NCBI GenBank assembly: GCA_005406025.1
Contig: BGZK01000021.1
Span: 248,001 to 312,000 of the forward strand
Length of the DNA stretch: 64,000 bases
Origin: Eumeta japonica
Lineage: Eukaryota > Arthropoda > Insecta > Lepidoptera > Psychidae
Reading direction: 5' to 3'
The notes under the pieces are model-generated. The model saw only the letters and a program-made list of their open reading frames with translations. It was not told the DNA's origin and searched no databases. Position 1 is the stretch's first letter. Every line of letters starts with the position of its first letter. The position numbers and the translations under genes were made by a program. Shown one piece after another: positions 37,301 to 52,400 of the stretch.

Positions 37301-40300
37301 ATTAAAAATACTGTGGGATATTTAACTTAAATCATTAATTCAAAATTTTCTGTATGGTCTAAACGGACTCCAAGCTCGATTGGGAGGCTTAAGGAGGTAT
37401 AGGACGTACAGTCAAATCAGAAAGTTTCGTCGCATTGTACATGTCAGAAGTTATGTACGTATCCATAGAGAATGAAGTTTCCTCAAGACTGTACTTCCAA
37501 AAATAAAAAAAATTCAGCTGACTATAGCCGCCTTTTAGCATGTTAAAGTTAATATTATATGAATCTTAGAATTAAATTAGAAGATAAAATTTCATTAGTT
37601 AACAGGAAATTTAAGTAAAATAATAAAATATTTTAATATCCTTGTAATATTAATACGAATTCCGGCTACGTACCAAATCCACCACGTTTGCGCAAGGGTC
37701 AGTTGCGCATACTTTCTTTAACCTATTTCATTGAAACTTTAAATTTTCCGCACGACCCACCATTTGCGACGTTGCGTCAACAAAACCCACTTTAGCCATG
37801 GCTCAATATTTTTTTAAATATTTACATTTTTCAAACTTAATTATTTTTATAACTAGGTACCTTCTATTTTATTTTCTCAATAATTTTAGCAATTTTTTTT
37901 CTATACACACTGACTTTTTCAAACCTTTGTCATTATTATTTCCATTATGAAATTTATCAAAACATGTGTAGGTGTGATACCTAGTATACCATTACAGTGT
38001 TAAATTGCCTATTTTTATTCTCGTCTTATAAAAAAATTATGAACCCTAGGTCTCCTTAATTTTCACACGACACGTATTAAATACATTTTTATCGATTATA
38101 AAAATTTTTAATTGATCTCATTCTTTCGACTTAACTCCTATACCTCCTTAAGCACTCGGTCGAAGCCGACGTCGTGGGTATTCGGATATACTCACGTCAA
38201 GATGACGCCGGGGCCGGCGAAGTCCGTCAGGTTCGGTATTTTGAGACCGTAAATTGGGTTGTTGAACTGTGAACAAAAAATTCGCATCAGGAAACAGAAC
38301 TTGGACCATTTTTACGGCACCATGCCGCGGCAGACCCGTTGGCATTGGGCCATACCATTTGCAATTTATAGTTTATCCTTTTAACGTAAGAAATTGGTCA
38401 TAATTATTTGCAAATAAAGTTAAAATAGTATTGTGACAAGGTAATCTTTAGTCGGCGATTTCAGATATTTCACTTCAATTGTGACCTGATGTGTTTGTAT
38501 CGACGGTCATTGTTTTTATTTAACAAACTATAATCGAATCGTGTTGATTAATTGTTGGCACGCGAATCTTTGCTTGTCCAAATTTGTATGAATTTTCGCA
38601 AAATTGCAGTATATCTGTGAACTATTCAAATATATTTTTTCATATATATAAGTAGTAAATTGAATAAATATTGTAATGTTTAAATGTTTACAAGCTTTAT
38701 TTACTTGATTGACATACAATTGAATTTGTCATATTGTAATGCGTGTCGTCTTATTGTTTATATAATGTTTATTATAATTACTTTCCAAGTTCTTTGATAA
38801 AGTTTTAAAATAAAAACGAATCATTTTACTTTGCAATTTTTAAAATTTCTTGTTGCAATTAATTCTATTTCCACTTGGTTTTACTAGTCGTCACAATATA
38901 ATGCTTAAGAGAACACTTACATGTCGTTAAAAAGTAAGAAGTTAAAAAGAAAATTATCATTTTACAACAAATTTAACTTTATTAGTTTATTTGGCGTCTG
39001 TACCCCGGCATAAATGATTGCATTCCTTTGATCCTGAACAAAGTCTTTTTGATAGCTTACAAAATTATTTTTATGTATGGTACCAAACATGCCTCGGGTA
39101 GCATGCTAAATTGTACTCAATAGCCTCGATTAAAGGTCGTTTTTACTCTGTACCATGTTTCTTGCTGAAAATAGTACCCACGCCACGTGGCTGAGGACTA
39201 GGGCTGTCCGCAAAGACAAATAACACACTGCTCATACTTAATAATATTTATTACTTGTGCTAGTGTGTAAGGTTTACATATTGAATAGAATGTTTTTCAT
39301 TTTAAATATCTATTTCTTAATGACGACGATTGTAATTGTACAAAGTCTGACTTTTTATACGTCAATAACAACACGCTCGTGATATCTCAATAGTGCATAT
39401 TTTGTTGATTAAAATTTAATGTGGCACTTTGACTTTAATGTGCATCAATTTTAAAGTTTCGATTATGCTTTTAGGTATTTTCTTGTGTAACTCTCTTGTA
39501 ATATGTCATAAAACTGCCTAAAATGCCGCATTTTACCTAATAAAAAAAAATAATTAATAAAAAAATTAAACATAGAGCCACACATTTTTGTACATACCTG
39601 TATTTTAATAACGTACACTTCAGTGTAAGATACAATAAAACAAACTCCCAGCAGCAATAATATTTTTCGTTGTCCACATAAAATAAAACAACAATAAAAT
39701 ATGCATGAAGCCCCAGCGTCGTACGAAGAGCCTACGTATTATCTGTGTTTTATTTTACGGATTTGCTTGATTGAACCGTATTTTATTTCGGACTTCCAAC
39801 ATAATTTTTCTATTCAATCTGTGCTGACTAAGTTAGACGGTAGTCTCGCTTGCGTTTTAAAATTTATTGTGTGCATAAATATGAAACTTTTCTGATTTTA
39901 TGTCAACAAATTACAATAGTATTAGTGGAGAATATTATGTGCATACTCCTTGACTGATATATATAAATATAATTCATTGATAATGATAAAAACGGAAAAA
40001 AGAAAGTAGAGTAGATTACGATTCACCAACAAAAATCATTGAAATTGGACAATTATGATGAAGGAAGAAAATAACTACTACAATAAAAGCCTTCACTATT
40101 CACCGTCATTTGGATCACGTATTTTACATAATCCTTATTTTTTTGTAAAATTATTATGTGAGTTACTATAAATTGTATTGTTGTTAACGTTTTGGAAATA
40201 TAGTTTTTATGTCCAAGTACCCATCACTAAACCACCGTGATCTACATTAATAAGCAATTTTAAAGTTTTTTTTTTGTTGTGTTTCTATTATGACATGTAA

Positions 40301-43300
40301 AGTCGTGAAATTCTTTAAAAGAGGTATTATCAAGAATAGCCTAAACAAAAGGCAAAAAATCACATTTATTCAACACGAAATGCCTTACATAAAATCGTGT
40401 TGCGTACAAATTAACCCAAAACGAAGGAAATAGTTCTTACAAACGGAGTATCTCTTGAACAGATTATTCCAGGTGAAAAATTACGATGGTTTGTTTTTGT
40501 CTTTCTTATGTTCCTTTATTTTGATTTCTACCGCATAACGAAGAACGCCCTAATTATTGATTTCTCACTACGGAGGAATAGCTATGAGATTTCTTTTTTT
40601 TTTAAATGAAGAGGAGCATTGGACCTTTATAACGGAAATTTGGAACGTAGCAAATAATTGCAACTAAGTCAAATCGAAAATGTGAACATAGTGTAATAAA
40701 GCAATCGAGAAAAGCAATATAGTGCAATAAAGAATAATTTGTAGTAAGTCAATGAAGGTATCTATCCGTAGTTTTATTGATATTAAGAAAATTATAAAAA
40801 CGGGACTTTTATTTTGTCTGAAATTCTTGTTTAAATTACCCCTTTGAGGTCTCTGTTGAATGGCAATTTTTCATTAAATCTTTTAAAATATTTGACCTTT
40901 TGGAATTATTTTACATAATATCAAAATTTCCAATAATTTTCTTCAGAATTGATCGATCACATATTAAGTAGAAATAAAAACGACAATTTTTTTTCATCTA
41001 GTAACCTACTTATTTTTATTTAATATTCTATCATACTCGTCAAACCATAAACAATACTTTCTGACAAGCAGCAACCCTACCGGTGTGAATAGAAGCGAGT
41101 TGTAGTGCGTTACAAGCACTTACGCTACACGAGCGAAGTGACGGATGTCAAGCTATACGTCATTGTCAGATTGTATTCCAGAAATTCGTGCTTACTCCGC
41201 TACAAGGTTAAGCCTGTTTGCACTCGTTTTTGTCGATGTAAATGTGACCCTTTTAATCGGATATATTTGTACAGAGAGAGTTATACATTAAAGAAAGTTA
41301 CAGTTATTTAAAATAAATACAGACAATAGAAGAATGCTATTAGAGTTTAGTACGGTTTTAGACGCTACCTAAATAAAATTATGATTTGGTTTTATTCATT
41401 TTTTATTCACTGCAACGTTTTTATTTTAAATGAACAAATTTCTTTTGAGAAAACGGTAAAGTTTGATTCGACGTGTTGATAAAATCAAAACCACATATCG
41501 TAATCACAGTCAAAATCTAGTATAAGCCAAAATAAATCAATCTAATCATCGTGAATGAAATCGTAAATATAAACTAATCAATTTAAATATAGTTTTTAAT
41601 GATGCCGGTCGGAAACGCAACAGGCACCGGCACATACAGCGAACTCAAACCAGCATCGCGACCGAGATCATGAGAATCGAATACAAAACGGAAATCAGAA
41701 TCGTAACAGTGACCGAGTAGGTATCAACATCGATTCTAACAATCGGGTCAATGGAGCCGGAACGCTTAGAGCGGCTCAGAAACCGACAATGGAATCGCTA
41801 TCATGACCAGAACTCGTACGCTTAGTCAGAACGACAATAGCCATATTGATCGCACGTAGAATTAAAACATCGCTCCCTCCACCGAAGCGAACAAAGCTCA
41901 TTGTGCTATACAACCCCTAATTTAAGCGAAGAGAAGTTCAGAGAGAGAAAAAAAAACCCAACGCTTCCACGGAACCGTGTAACAGGCGTAATATCTGTCA
42001 GCGAAGTTCTAGAACGCGGTAATTTCCAACCGTGTTCGCGGGGGCTCCACACAAATTCCATTTCGCTTCCACTAATTATTATTTGCGTTTTAATTCCGAC
42101 TTTAATTCTTGGCGTTGTGTACTTTTTTAATTAAAGCAATCGTCAGGTACCAGAAAAAGCTTAGAAGGCAAAAGCCGAACCGGTTTCAGTCGGATTTTTT
42201 TTGTTGGAATTTCATTTTAAAATCATTTCCAAGATGATCTTGCGTTGGATTTAAATTACTTTTAAAATGTTTTTTATTTATTTAGATGAGATCCATACCC
42301 AGATAATAGATTTAAAAATAAAATCTAGATATGAACGAAGTTTCAGAACAGTCAAATATAATATAACGTTTCACTTTTTCTTAAATATTCTACGCAAAAA
42401 TTGGGAGAACCGAATTCTTGCCATTAACATTTTATCATATCAAATTAACAACGTCTATCGGTTATATAAAAAAAAAAACAGTAGATGAAAATTAAGTTTA
42501 TGCCCTGTCTGTCTGTTCGTTAGAATTATTCATTAGTATTTAACGTAAGACGCTTTTTAAAATTGTTACTTGACAATTGGTAAGTCGTTGGCTCCGGACG
42601 TAGTCACCTCAGTGGCGCAGATGATGGCCGTTAAGCAGCTTAAGTCCGCAGTAAGCCAACGTCGTGCGTTTATGGTTCAAACCCTTAAACCTGAATTGAA
42701 AATGGTGATAGAGCCGAATCTGCGATGGTATCACAAGAACCTAACGCAAGAATCGCTGATGGTAACATCCACTAATTCTTGTTGAATACAAGGTCTACGA
42801 TACTAAATTCCGATTGGTGATAATGAGGATTCCCACGTAGAGTATCGATTAATGTAACAATGGAAATTTCTCTCTAAGTGACCTGGAAAGTTATCAACAC
42901 GAGAGCCAGTAAAATGAGATACGAAAATTTAGATTTTTTTTTAAATACGAAGCACATTATTTTAAGAATTGTGGAAATTAAACTTTCGCCCTCTGGAAAA
43001 CCTTCGAAGGCAGCGATAGGCGGGTGTTCTGCTTAATATTTATAAGTGCGTGAAGGGACGTCGCTGCGTAGCTTCAAGAGTTGAAATTATTGGACGTTAC
43101 ATTTCTTCTTGGCGTTGCCCATGACTAGAAATTAAATCAGCCTTTTATTTTTGATTTCGATATACGAGACGCTTTCATTTTGCAAATATTCATAATGATT
43201 ACGTATTTAAGTGCTTTGTGTGACTTTAATATTCCCCTAATTAGGTGACGATTGAAACCTAGAGTCTTAGACTTTCAGAGTTACGAGCGTGGACTTGAAA

Positions 43301-46300
43301 CCACCCACTCCGGCCCAGATTTGTTGTCACTAATGTGATGACAGAAACAAAGGATCGTTGGCTCAAAGACGTTCTCCGAGGCACAAAGCGAGTGATTTAA
43401 CTAAAATTATAATAATATAAACTCACGCCTATTTCCCGGAAGGGTAGATAGAGATTATAGATTTCCACATGGTACGATCCTTGCATATCTCTCTTGCCTC
43501 ACTGACATCCATCAATCTTTTAATGCAAGCTCGTCAGTTTCGGGTTCTTAAAATTTGACCCCTTATTCAATATGCCACCAATGTGATCTGCATAGAATTT
43601 TCTAGGGCGGTCTTTGCCGACCTGTCCGTTACACGCGTTCGCTATATAAATTTGTTCTGTCAGCTAATTCGATTAAAATCTCCTTAGTCAATTTCCCCTG
43701 GTTCAGACTCGAATCAGGTATTTTTCCATTCGAAGTTATTCATAGTCAATGAACCACTACCGCTAATGCTTATATAACATGTAACTATAATTTAATAAAA
43801 AAAAATATTTCTATAATATTAAATATAAATATAAAATAATATTATCGTCGTCCAAAATTATTTTTAAGATTTGTGCTAGTGTTTAATACAGCTTGAACAC
43901 GACAGATTTACGGATTGGAGAAATTAAAGAATAATAATAAAAAAAATACAATCTAAACGCACCGATGAGTGCAACCCCTATTGGCCATCGGCGACAAATT
44001 CATAAGAAACCAAAACATCGGGTCGACATAATCATGTACTCACGTGTATGGGTACTGTGAACATCTTCCTTGGCAAATGGCAAATCTCGGCGAGGTGTAC
44101 CGCGGCGTCGAGGAATGCCAGCTGCACGTCCCGACTCAACATCCACTCCACTTCTTTGTCTGATGGCAATTTAAGTTGAATGTGGTAAATGACAAAAATA
44201 AATACAAGGATATTACAAAAAATAAATCAAAAAAATTCAATTCTACAGGATTATTAATAAGTTTAATTTCAAAAGATTATTGTTAACGAATCGGTGATTA
44301 CTTACTAGATCTTTTAATTTTTAATAAAATTAGTGTCTTTTTTTACTTAAGCAAGAAACAAAACCGAATCTTATTTTTCATACAGCCGAAACCATTTGTG
44401 AAATAAAAACAGATAGTGAGAGTTTTTTTTTTAAATTCATCTCAAGTATTTTAAGCACAAACGAAAATCTTATAAAATCACTGCGGCAATTCTAATAAAG
44501 CCACTGCTTTTGATAACACGCATATGTATACTCTATCATATAAAAAAAAAATAAGAGTCTAATTACACAGAGAAATTATTACGTAAATAGGGCATTAATT
44601 CTACGAAAATAAACATATATTTAAATGAAGAAGACAGATGATTTTATAATGATAAATCTAAAATGGAATAAAACTGCCGACAATGTCTAGATAACACTAT
44701 ATCCAACATAATCTTGTTCTAACTATATTCCTTCGTATGCTTAACACCCTGATGTCGCAGCTTGATGATTCATACTCTACTTTTTGTTCACGGCACTGGC
44801 CAACAGTAAAACATTACCAATGAAAATAAGTCTAGAAATATTTCTTTGTTACAGTGTCCAAAATCCTTACGAACTGAAATGGATACTCTGGAAGGAGACG
44901 TTTTATAAATTATTGCAATTTTATTATTTTTCCATTGGAGCTCTGGCCTGCACCTTGTACACAATTTAGAAACGCCATTAAAGACTGTATGGTTTCGACT
45001 ATCGTTTTGACGTGTTCTAACTTAATTTTTTTTTTTGTACGAATCTATTGAATAAATAAAGAATTAAAAAAGGCAATACGTAATTTATAAATGAGGATAG
45101 CGTCAACAAGATAATAAACATTCACTGGCCAGCATGTTCAGCGCACAGAAGGGAATAGTCATGCAAACAAATACTGCGATAGCAGTGCGTTTTTTAGGGT
45201 TCCAAGTCAAAATGGCAAAAACGGAACCCTTATAGTTTCGTAATGTTCGTCCATCCGTCCGTATGTCACAGGAATTTTACTAGAAAACTACACGACGTAT
45301 ATTGATGAAATTTATACTGTAGGTGTCTTGTACGAGTCGCTACTTAGTTTGGTAGTTAAATATCAAGAATAGATATTTCTAGAGGGGGGGTATTCCATAC
45401 ATGTAAGAGAAACTGAAGAAATTTTTTTTCAGCAAACATCAACGAATGGTACTTCGGCAGTACATTTAAAAACATTTAAAGGTTTTTTAGCAATTATTCT
45501 GATTAAGTGAATAGCTTTGGAAATTGCAAAAATTGCAAAAATTGTGTCCCCCTCTATTTTCTAAGCCGTATTTGCCAAAAATAAAAATAAAAAATAATAA
45601 GATGACGCTTAATGAATACTTTCAAAGAAAATTATTTTTAACATGGTCGGATATACTGTTTTCGAGTTATTACCGAAAACTGCTCATCTTGACAAAAGGA
45701 CGTAAGTGCCATGAAGATACGTTCTTTTACTGATGCGTTTTAGTTTACACTACTTTAATAATAATAGTCAACGTATCTACTTGTTTTTTTAGTTATAGAC
45801 GACTAAAGTGCTTATAACTATTATATGCAGGAAACATGGAAAAAGTGTAACAATGTACTTTCTTCATCTGAAGTGCATTTCTGTATAATAATGGCTTCGC
45901 GGAATCCTATAATGAGCATGGTCCGACATGCTCTTGGAGTTATGTTGATTGAAGCATATTGAAGTTTCAAGGAACGTTCGAAAAACATAACTATGAAACT
46001 CGACACACCATAAAAAATAAAAAAAAAGGATATATAAAAAGCTGTGTTCATAAGTACTTTTTACTTTTAATTTATAAACTAATCTGGGATGATAAGGTTT
46101 TTCCACTATTATTTTGTTATTGAGTTATTTTTAATTGCAGATTTAATTTGTAATTGTTTGTTAACAACTTTTGAAACTAACATTATGTTAAATAATGTTT
46201 TTATACAAAAAAAAATTGGTATTTTATTTTTCCCATGGTTTATAATTATTTATTAGATGTTGTAAAGATTATGTAACAAATACAGGCCGGATATGAAACA

Positions 46301-46658
46301 TCTCCTTTAATCGATTATATTTTTATAAAAAAAAATTACCTACTCAACCCCTTCCACTGTTTCGTTCTATGTATGAGTTATTTCTTCTTCTAAATTAATA
46401 ACGAGCGAAACTTTCAAAGTTCCGACTGTCAGAAATTTTCGCGAGCCGTCTTTGAAAGCGCCATTTATAAAGTTTTAAAAGCGCTTTAAGGGGTTAAAGC
46501 TTCTGTTGATTCGCTTTCATAAGCGTATCCCAACTTCACTGCGTATCCGCTATCGGTTGCGCGAATTCGCGTGTTTGTAAATTACTGACGTTGCGTAATT
46601 AATTATTTTATATTAGGCATATAGGTGCTAATAATTCGGCGCAAAATATGTATATAAC

Positions 46659-46695
<37 letters not shown>

Positions 46696-49375
46696 CCTCT
46701 CAATGGTCATCACTTTTTCCTCTTGGTTATAATACATTTAAAAATCGGAGGCTTATCAAGAAAAACATTTTTTTGGAAAGGTCATATAATGGCGTAAGTA
46801 TCGTAAAATTTAAGTTGAAGCGCCTCCATGAGAAAATTAATTTATATTTTAATATAACATAAAATAAATTTATGACAAACGCAATAATATTTTTTTTAAT
46901 CGTTGACTGATAGTGTAAACTGTATAAGATGATAGAAAATATTTTGGTTTATTTTTAAAAAAAGGCTTAAACATCGCGGGCTTATTCGTTCAATATGTAT
47001 ATGTTATTATGATCATTCGAAAATATCTCATAGTTCCAATGATTTACCTATCTGTAGCAAATGAACTTAAATCGAAATTCAGTGTCTAAATTTTTTCTCT
47101 GCTTTACACTCTACAAAAACGCCATATTAAAAAAAGCAAAAAAGTAAATTTCTAGTTTTCTGTACGAAAATAGGTAAAATAAATACCTAGGCACTTAAAT
47201 GTAAATGTTGAGGTAAGTTCTTTCAGAATTTGTGGCTGTTTATTTTGGCACAAGAAAAATCTGGCAGATTTCAAGAATGAATTGAAGGTCACAGTTAAGA
47301 AAAATGATGAAAAGTTACGTTTCCTTCTGACTAGGTCCTTACACGTTTGATGAAAATATAGAGACAAATGGTTCTAGTAAAAATAGACAAAATTTTATTT
47401 AATTAGTATATTTTTGTATATAAATGTCCTTAATTACAATTCGACAAGAAAGAAGAAGGCAAAACCACTAACGCTAACAGTTAATCGCGACGTATCGTGG
47501 TAATGCTTCATGCACTTATCTAAACACAATTTGTTATCAGTGTAACATCTTAAATGTCAACTACCCCCAACCCCCTTATCTTCGATATTAGCATCAAAGT
47601 GTTGCAATTTCTGAACTCAAAATAAACATTGTAGAACCATAAACAACACAAGATTATGAAGATTCGTAGTAAAATTTGTCAATCCTTCTGATTGGTATTT
47701 TTAATGCGGCCAACTACCTAGCCCAGGGTGCCCTACTTCGAGAACCGTCTCATTTGTCTGTCTGTCATCAGCATCTGTCTGTTCGTTTGCCAACCTAAGA
47801 TCGTAAAAGTGATATTAGATTCTCGCATATGTAACCTATCGGTGTGTAAATGGTATAATTTATTATTCACGGATCCGGAGTTGTATGTCCTTTTTACCAT
47901 CCAAAAGAAAATAAATTTCTAAACACACAATGCAATTATAGTTTCGCGTTATTCTATTGCGCCATCCCAAATATTGTTAAAATAAGACCTGTTGTTTCGA
48001 TTTCTTGTACCCGATAAGTTTTCTGCTCTTTTTCTGTATGTATATTACACCGACTGTATAACGTAAAAAATAAATAAAAAACAACAACACATAAATACAC
48101 GCTTGCAGAGGTACGTCGCATTATTGCATATTTCATACCTGTATTATCCAAGTGTACTTGGATAACGGAGGAATTGATCACATAGTCATCGACGCTCCTT
48201 TGGTCCTGCAGGCGTTCCTGCAGGCTCTCCGAGAAGTTCGCCGGGAATATGAGGATCGCCCTGACCTTGTCCCGGCGCACAGCCTCCATCGCCGCGCGTT
48301 CGCTCGGATAACCTATCTGGAAGCGAACTTGACAATAACGACCGATGCCTGAAGTCGCAGATGAGGAAATTCGTTCCCTTGTCCGTCTGTTTTGAACGAA
48401 GCAGTTTGTTTTGAACAATTCGACAATCACATGAAACGTGTCTGGCAGCATATATACAATACTGTGTGAAATGAAAAACAATATATATGTTGAATTTTGG
48501 TAAAAATGTTAATGAATCCATTCAATGAAATGAAAATTACTTTTATCGTTCGTAACTCTCTTTTATAAAACAAGAAACTTTATGAGCATTTGAACTGGAG
48601 AGGTCTAACTTGACCACCTTTTCAGCGTTGCATAGGCCAATATTATTCCAAAGTTTTACGAAGCCACATTCCTTGAGAAAATTAAAAGTCTAAATTCAAA
48701 TCTTGTCCATATATTTAATATCAATACATAACATTCGGCATAATCCTCTAATATTAATTTGCTACGAAACACGTGGCAATTCAAACTGTTAAAATTGTTA
48801 TCCTTTATTTGTTTCTATTTACTCGGTCATAAATCGCTCCCCACGACTGCCTATTTACGTCTATTACTTGAATTTATCTTATTAATATTAGTAATTTTTA
48901 AGTAAAGAAATTTTTAAAACTTTGCCTAGCGTTCTACTTGAATTGTAAAACATTTTTATTAAAGGCCAGTAAGCTACGATTAAAATTACACCACACTTCA
49001 TATCAAACACGCATATTATTTTATATCATATGTCAAAGGTCATCAATCTTTTCCCTATCGGTCTTTTTATACCAGATTTAGGGGTGATATAGTAAATTAA
49101 TACATTAATTTATGATGAGGTTTTTTTTAACTTTTCAAAAACGGAAATCGTGACTGACCGTTTGGTTCAATTACATCAATCACATCAATAGCTCATTTTG
49201 TCTGCACTTTTACGGGATGAATATTCTTTTCCTTAATCATTCCAATGTGGAGTGATTTATTACGACGTTGTCTCAATCGAACCCAGTCCTGTTGTGTGTG
49301 AAGTGAGCTCATTTTACTCGGTCTATCTATATAAAGCAAGTTCTATCTGCACTTTTTCTATTATTTCTAGCACTG

Positions 49376-49421
<46 letters not shown>

Positions 49422-52400
49422 CAGTGCAGTAATAACGATCACATATATATCGAGCTTCAGTTAAGCTTTTTCGAACGCAAGCACATTCACAAACACATTA
49501 AACGGACGAGCCGACCTATTAGATTCTAAACGAGACACACTAAGCTAATCGATAACGAACAAATCGCTCCGACCAAGAGGTAACGAAATTTAGCCGATTC
49601 CAATAATTTCTACTGAACAACAGAACATTATCAGGAGACTTACCAGGTTGCTTTGACGTTTCGAGAGGGAATCCAAATATTGACAGCTGAATCTAGTCAC
49701 GTTGTATTCGAAAGTATCGGGATCCTGCGAGCAGTCGTCTGTAAAATGGCACTTGACCGTCGTGTCGTTCTCGCCGACCTCGTAGTTGACCACGGCGATG
49801 GGCAGCCCCACCGGATAATGGCCTATCGCCAGGCAGAACAGCACTATTTGCGAAAGCGGCAGGCCCACTATAAACGCCAACACGCTGAAAACGGATATTA
49901 ATAGTTATCCTTTCGTTATTAACAGAGGAACGACAAAGCCTAGAATAATCGGTGTAAATTGCATATATATTTTTAGATTTCTTTTTATTTTATTCTCATA
50001 TGTAAATACAACCAGCCAGCGGTTCACTTACAGAATCGTATCCGGATACATCGGATCATTTATTAAAAGAGGTTCAAGATTCAATGCGTCGAATTGTGTC
50101 AGACCGGAAGATTTTGAAGAAGAAGGAGCAAAAAACGAGTCTATGGTTCTGAATTTGTTAAAAAACGTTACTATGTGATCTTTAAGACGTCAGGATGTAT
50201 AAAAAAAATAACAAATGGGGTAACAATGAAAAAAAGAGATGTCATATTGGAATATATATATATGCTTTCTTTTATATATATACTATAAAGCATGTGCAGT
50301 CTCATGCCAACAATCAAAATTAATACCTGATGTAACGATGCTCATATGTGAACAAAAAATAGCATTTATAAGGAAAGATATATACACGCACGTGTGCTCG
50401 CATCCCCACAAGGTTCATAAAGTCATTACTGTCCTCGCTCTTCACTCTTAATCGGCTAGAAATTAGGACGCTGTAATTAGAAACTTATCGTAAACATTTC
50501 ATGTACTCTTCGTACTTTGCTGATCCCAGTAAGAGGTACCTATAGTATAAGTATTATTATGGAATAATTCCTTCACAAGATCCATAAACTATACTTAGAT
50601 ATTCCGTTTGCCTAAATCTTATCACAGATTTTACAAGAATAACTTAAAGAGTCATAATTTTAATTCTTGTGCTATGTTCTAATCACCCCATCTTTTATTT
50701 GAGATCGATAGTCTTAAGGCTTCAGTCCCTCCACACTAGCTTAATGCGTGGTGGGAGCCGCTAACGAGCGTTCGTGATTACAACCTCCGGAAACGACCAC
50801 TTAAGTGCGATCTCATTTCCACCGAGATATGCAGCGGGTTTGATTTAAATCAAAAACTCATTTATGAATACGCCCGTCGTCATTCAGGGAATTGATTGTG
50901 CGCAAGCATAACCTTAACCTCTGAGCTATCACCACTTTTTATATTATGTTCCTTGTGTAAGAAATATAAGTTTTTACCTGTAGTTCCTTATGAGACCCAT
51001 GAAGTTCTTCCATATGAGTGCTTTCATGTGATGCCAAGACATAGGTTTTATCCTCTGCAAACAACCTTGAGGATGAGATTCCTCCTCGGGTGGCAGGGCT
51101 TCCGCGGGAGTGAGTTCCGGAGTGACCACTACCCTTCCTCTACTGCTCATGGACACGTTGTCACCGAATTCGCCTGATATCTCCCCTATTTCGGCCTCTT
51201 CGAGGTCTATCCGTGATGGGTCCTAAAAGAGAAGAATTTTAAAGGATTAAAGCACACCATATCAAAAAATGTGGTAGACCCGTGTTTTTATTATTTACTA
51301 CCTTTCTAAGTCTGTAGTTACGAAAATTTCGTAATTCATATCAAGAGAAACTTTAACCTAGTGCTATGTGTTTTTATACAAGACCATCTTTGTTTTAAAA
51401 GATACAAGATTTCAAGAGCATAAAACACAGGATTATGTTTTGGTATTTTGGTAAATATTATATCAAAGAATGTCTTTCCCCAAATTTTTCTCAAATTAAA
51501 AAAAAACAACGCTAGACACAGGTTTCTTTTATACAAATTTCATTTTTAACATTCGTTATTTTCATGGTGAAAGACGGCGTACAAGCCAATTTCTGATTAT
51601 TGTTTTGAGTTTTCTTTTTTCACTTATTTATTGATTTGGGAGTAATTTTTATAGAGTCGGAAGTGGTTTTCTTAAAATTGAAACAACGTGGCTAAGAAGT
51701 TCACTCGTCCAGTAATGATATCCCAGATTATTAATCGTCAGTCACTATAATATACAATTTTTATTATTATTTTTTTCGATTAAAGTATCACATTTATGTT
51801 ATAAAAAGGAAAGATTTGTGTACTTAGTTGTTTATTTTTTAATTTTTTCGTTAAAACGCCGAAATGATTCTTGGAACCATTTATCTACATGTTGCTTATA
51901 TTTATACTATAAACTTTGTTGTAGGACTCACCGGCACTGTGGGCAATTCAACTTTCTCTATAACCCCAGCCAGTATGCTTGACCTCCGTCTCTTTCCCAT
52001 GTTCTGCAAAACTGCCAGTTTCAAAAACACATCTTCCAAACTCTCCGCCTGATATTTCTGCAACAATTCTTCTGGGGATTCTTCTGCCAGGAACTTCCCA
52101 CCGCGCATCAGCCCTATCTAATAGAATAGAACCATATATAAATGTAACAAAATTGTTTTGAATTATTATCCAACTACGGTGAAGCTAAAAGGAGGGTTGT
52201 TTACTTATTTGTCTATGTATGTATGTATGTGCGTCTGTTGCATCGCAATTTCTAAGTTACTCATCACATTTAGACATACGAGTTATCCTTAGCTGTGTCG
52301 TAAAGTTCATAGGTTTTGAAACGTAATTTGAAATCCAATATTAACGGATATGTTTTGGATAATATTTTAAGCCAATCTGAGCCAAACGTTTCATAAATGT

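Larger units (their letters stand above)
34971..38195 (-). other. ABCH intron 11
   Basis: GT-AG intron of 3225 bases. Holds a tandem 136-bp duplication with hairpins (35988-36269), a tRNA-like SINE head (37131-37200) and a TTAA-flanked MITE (37389-38151). Otherwise AT-rich and empty. Confidence 0.75.
44160..48138 (-). other. ABCH intron 9
   Basis: GT-AG intron of 3979 bases. Contains the forward copy of a ~600-bp repeat (45191-45738) and a TA microsatellite (46672-46694). The rest is AT-rich. Confidence 0.75.

Noticed and set aside
47954..48521. Long - strand frame of 175 residues as its own gene
   Set aside because: Only its middle (48316-48139) is a real exon; the flanks are intron sequence without resemblance to proteins.
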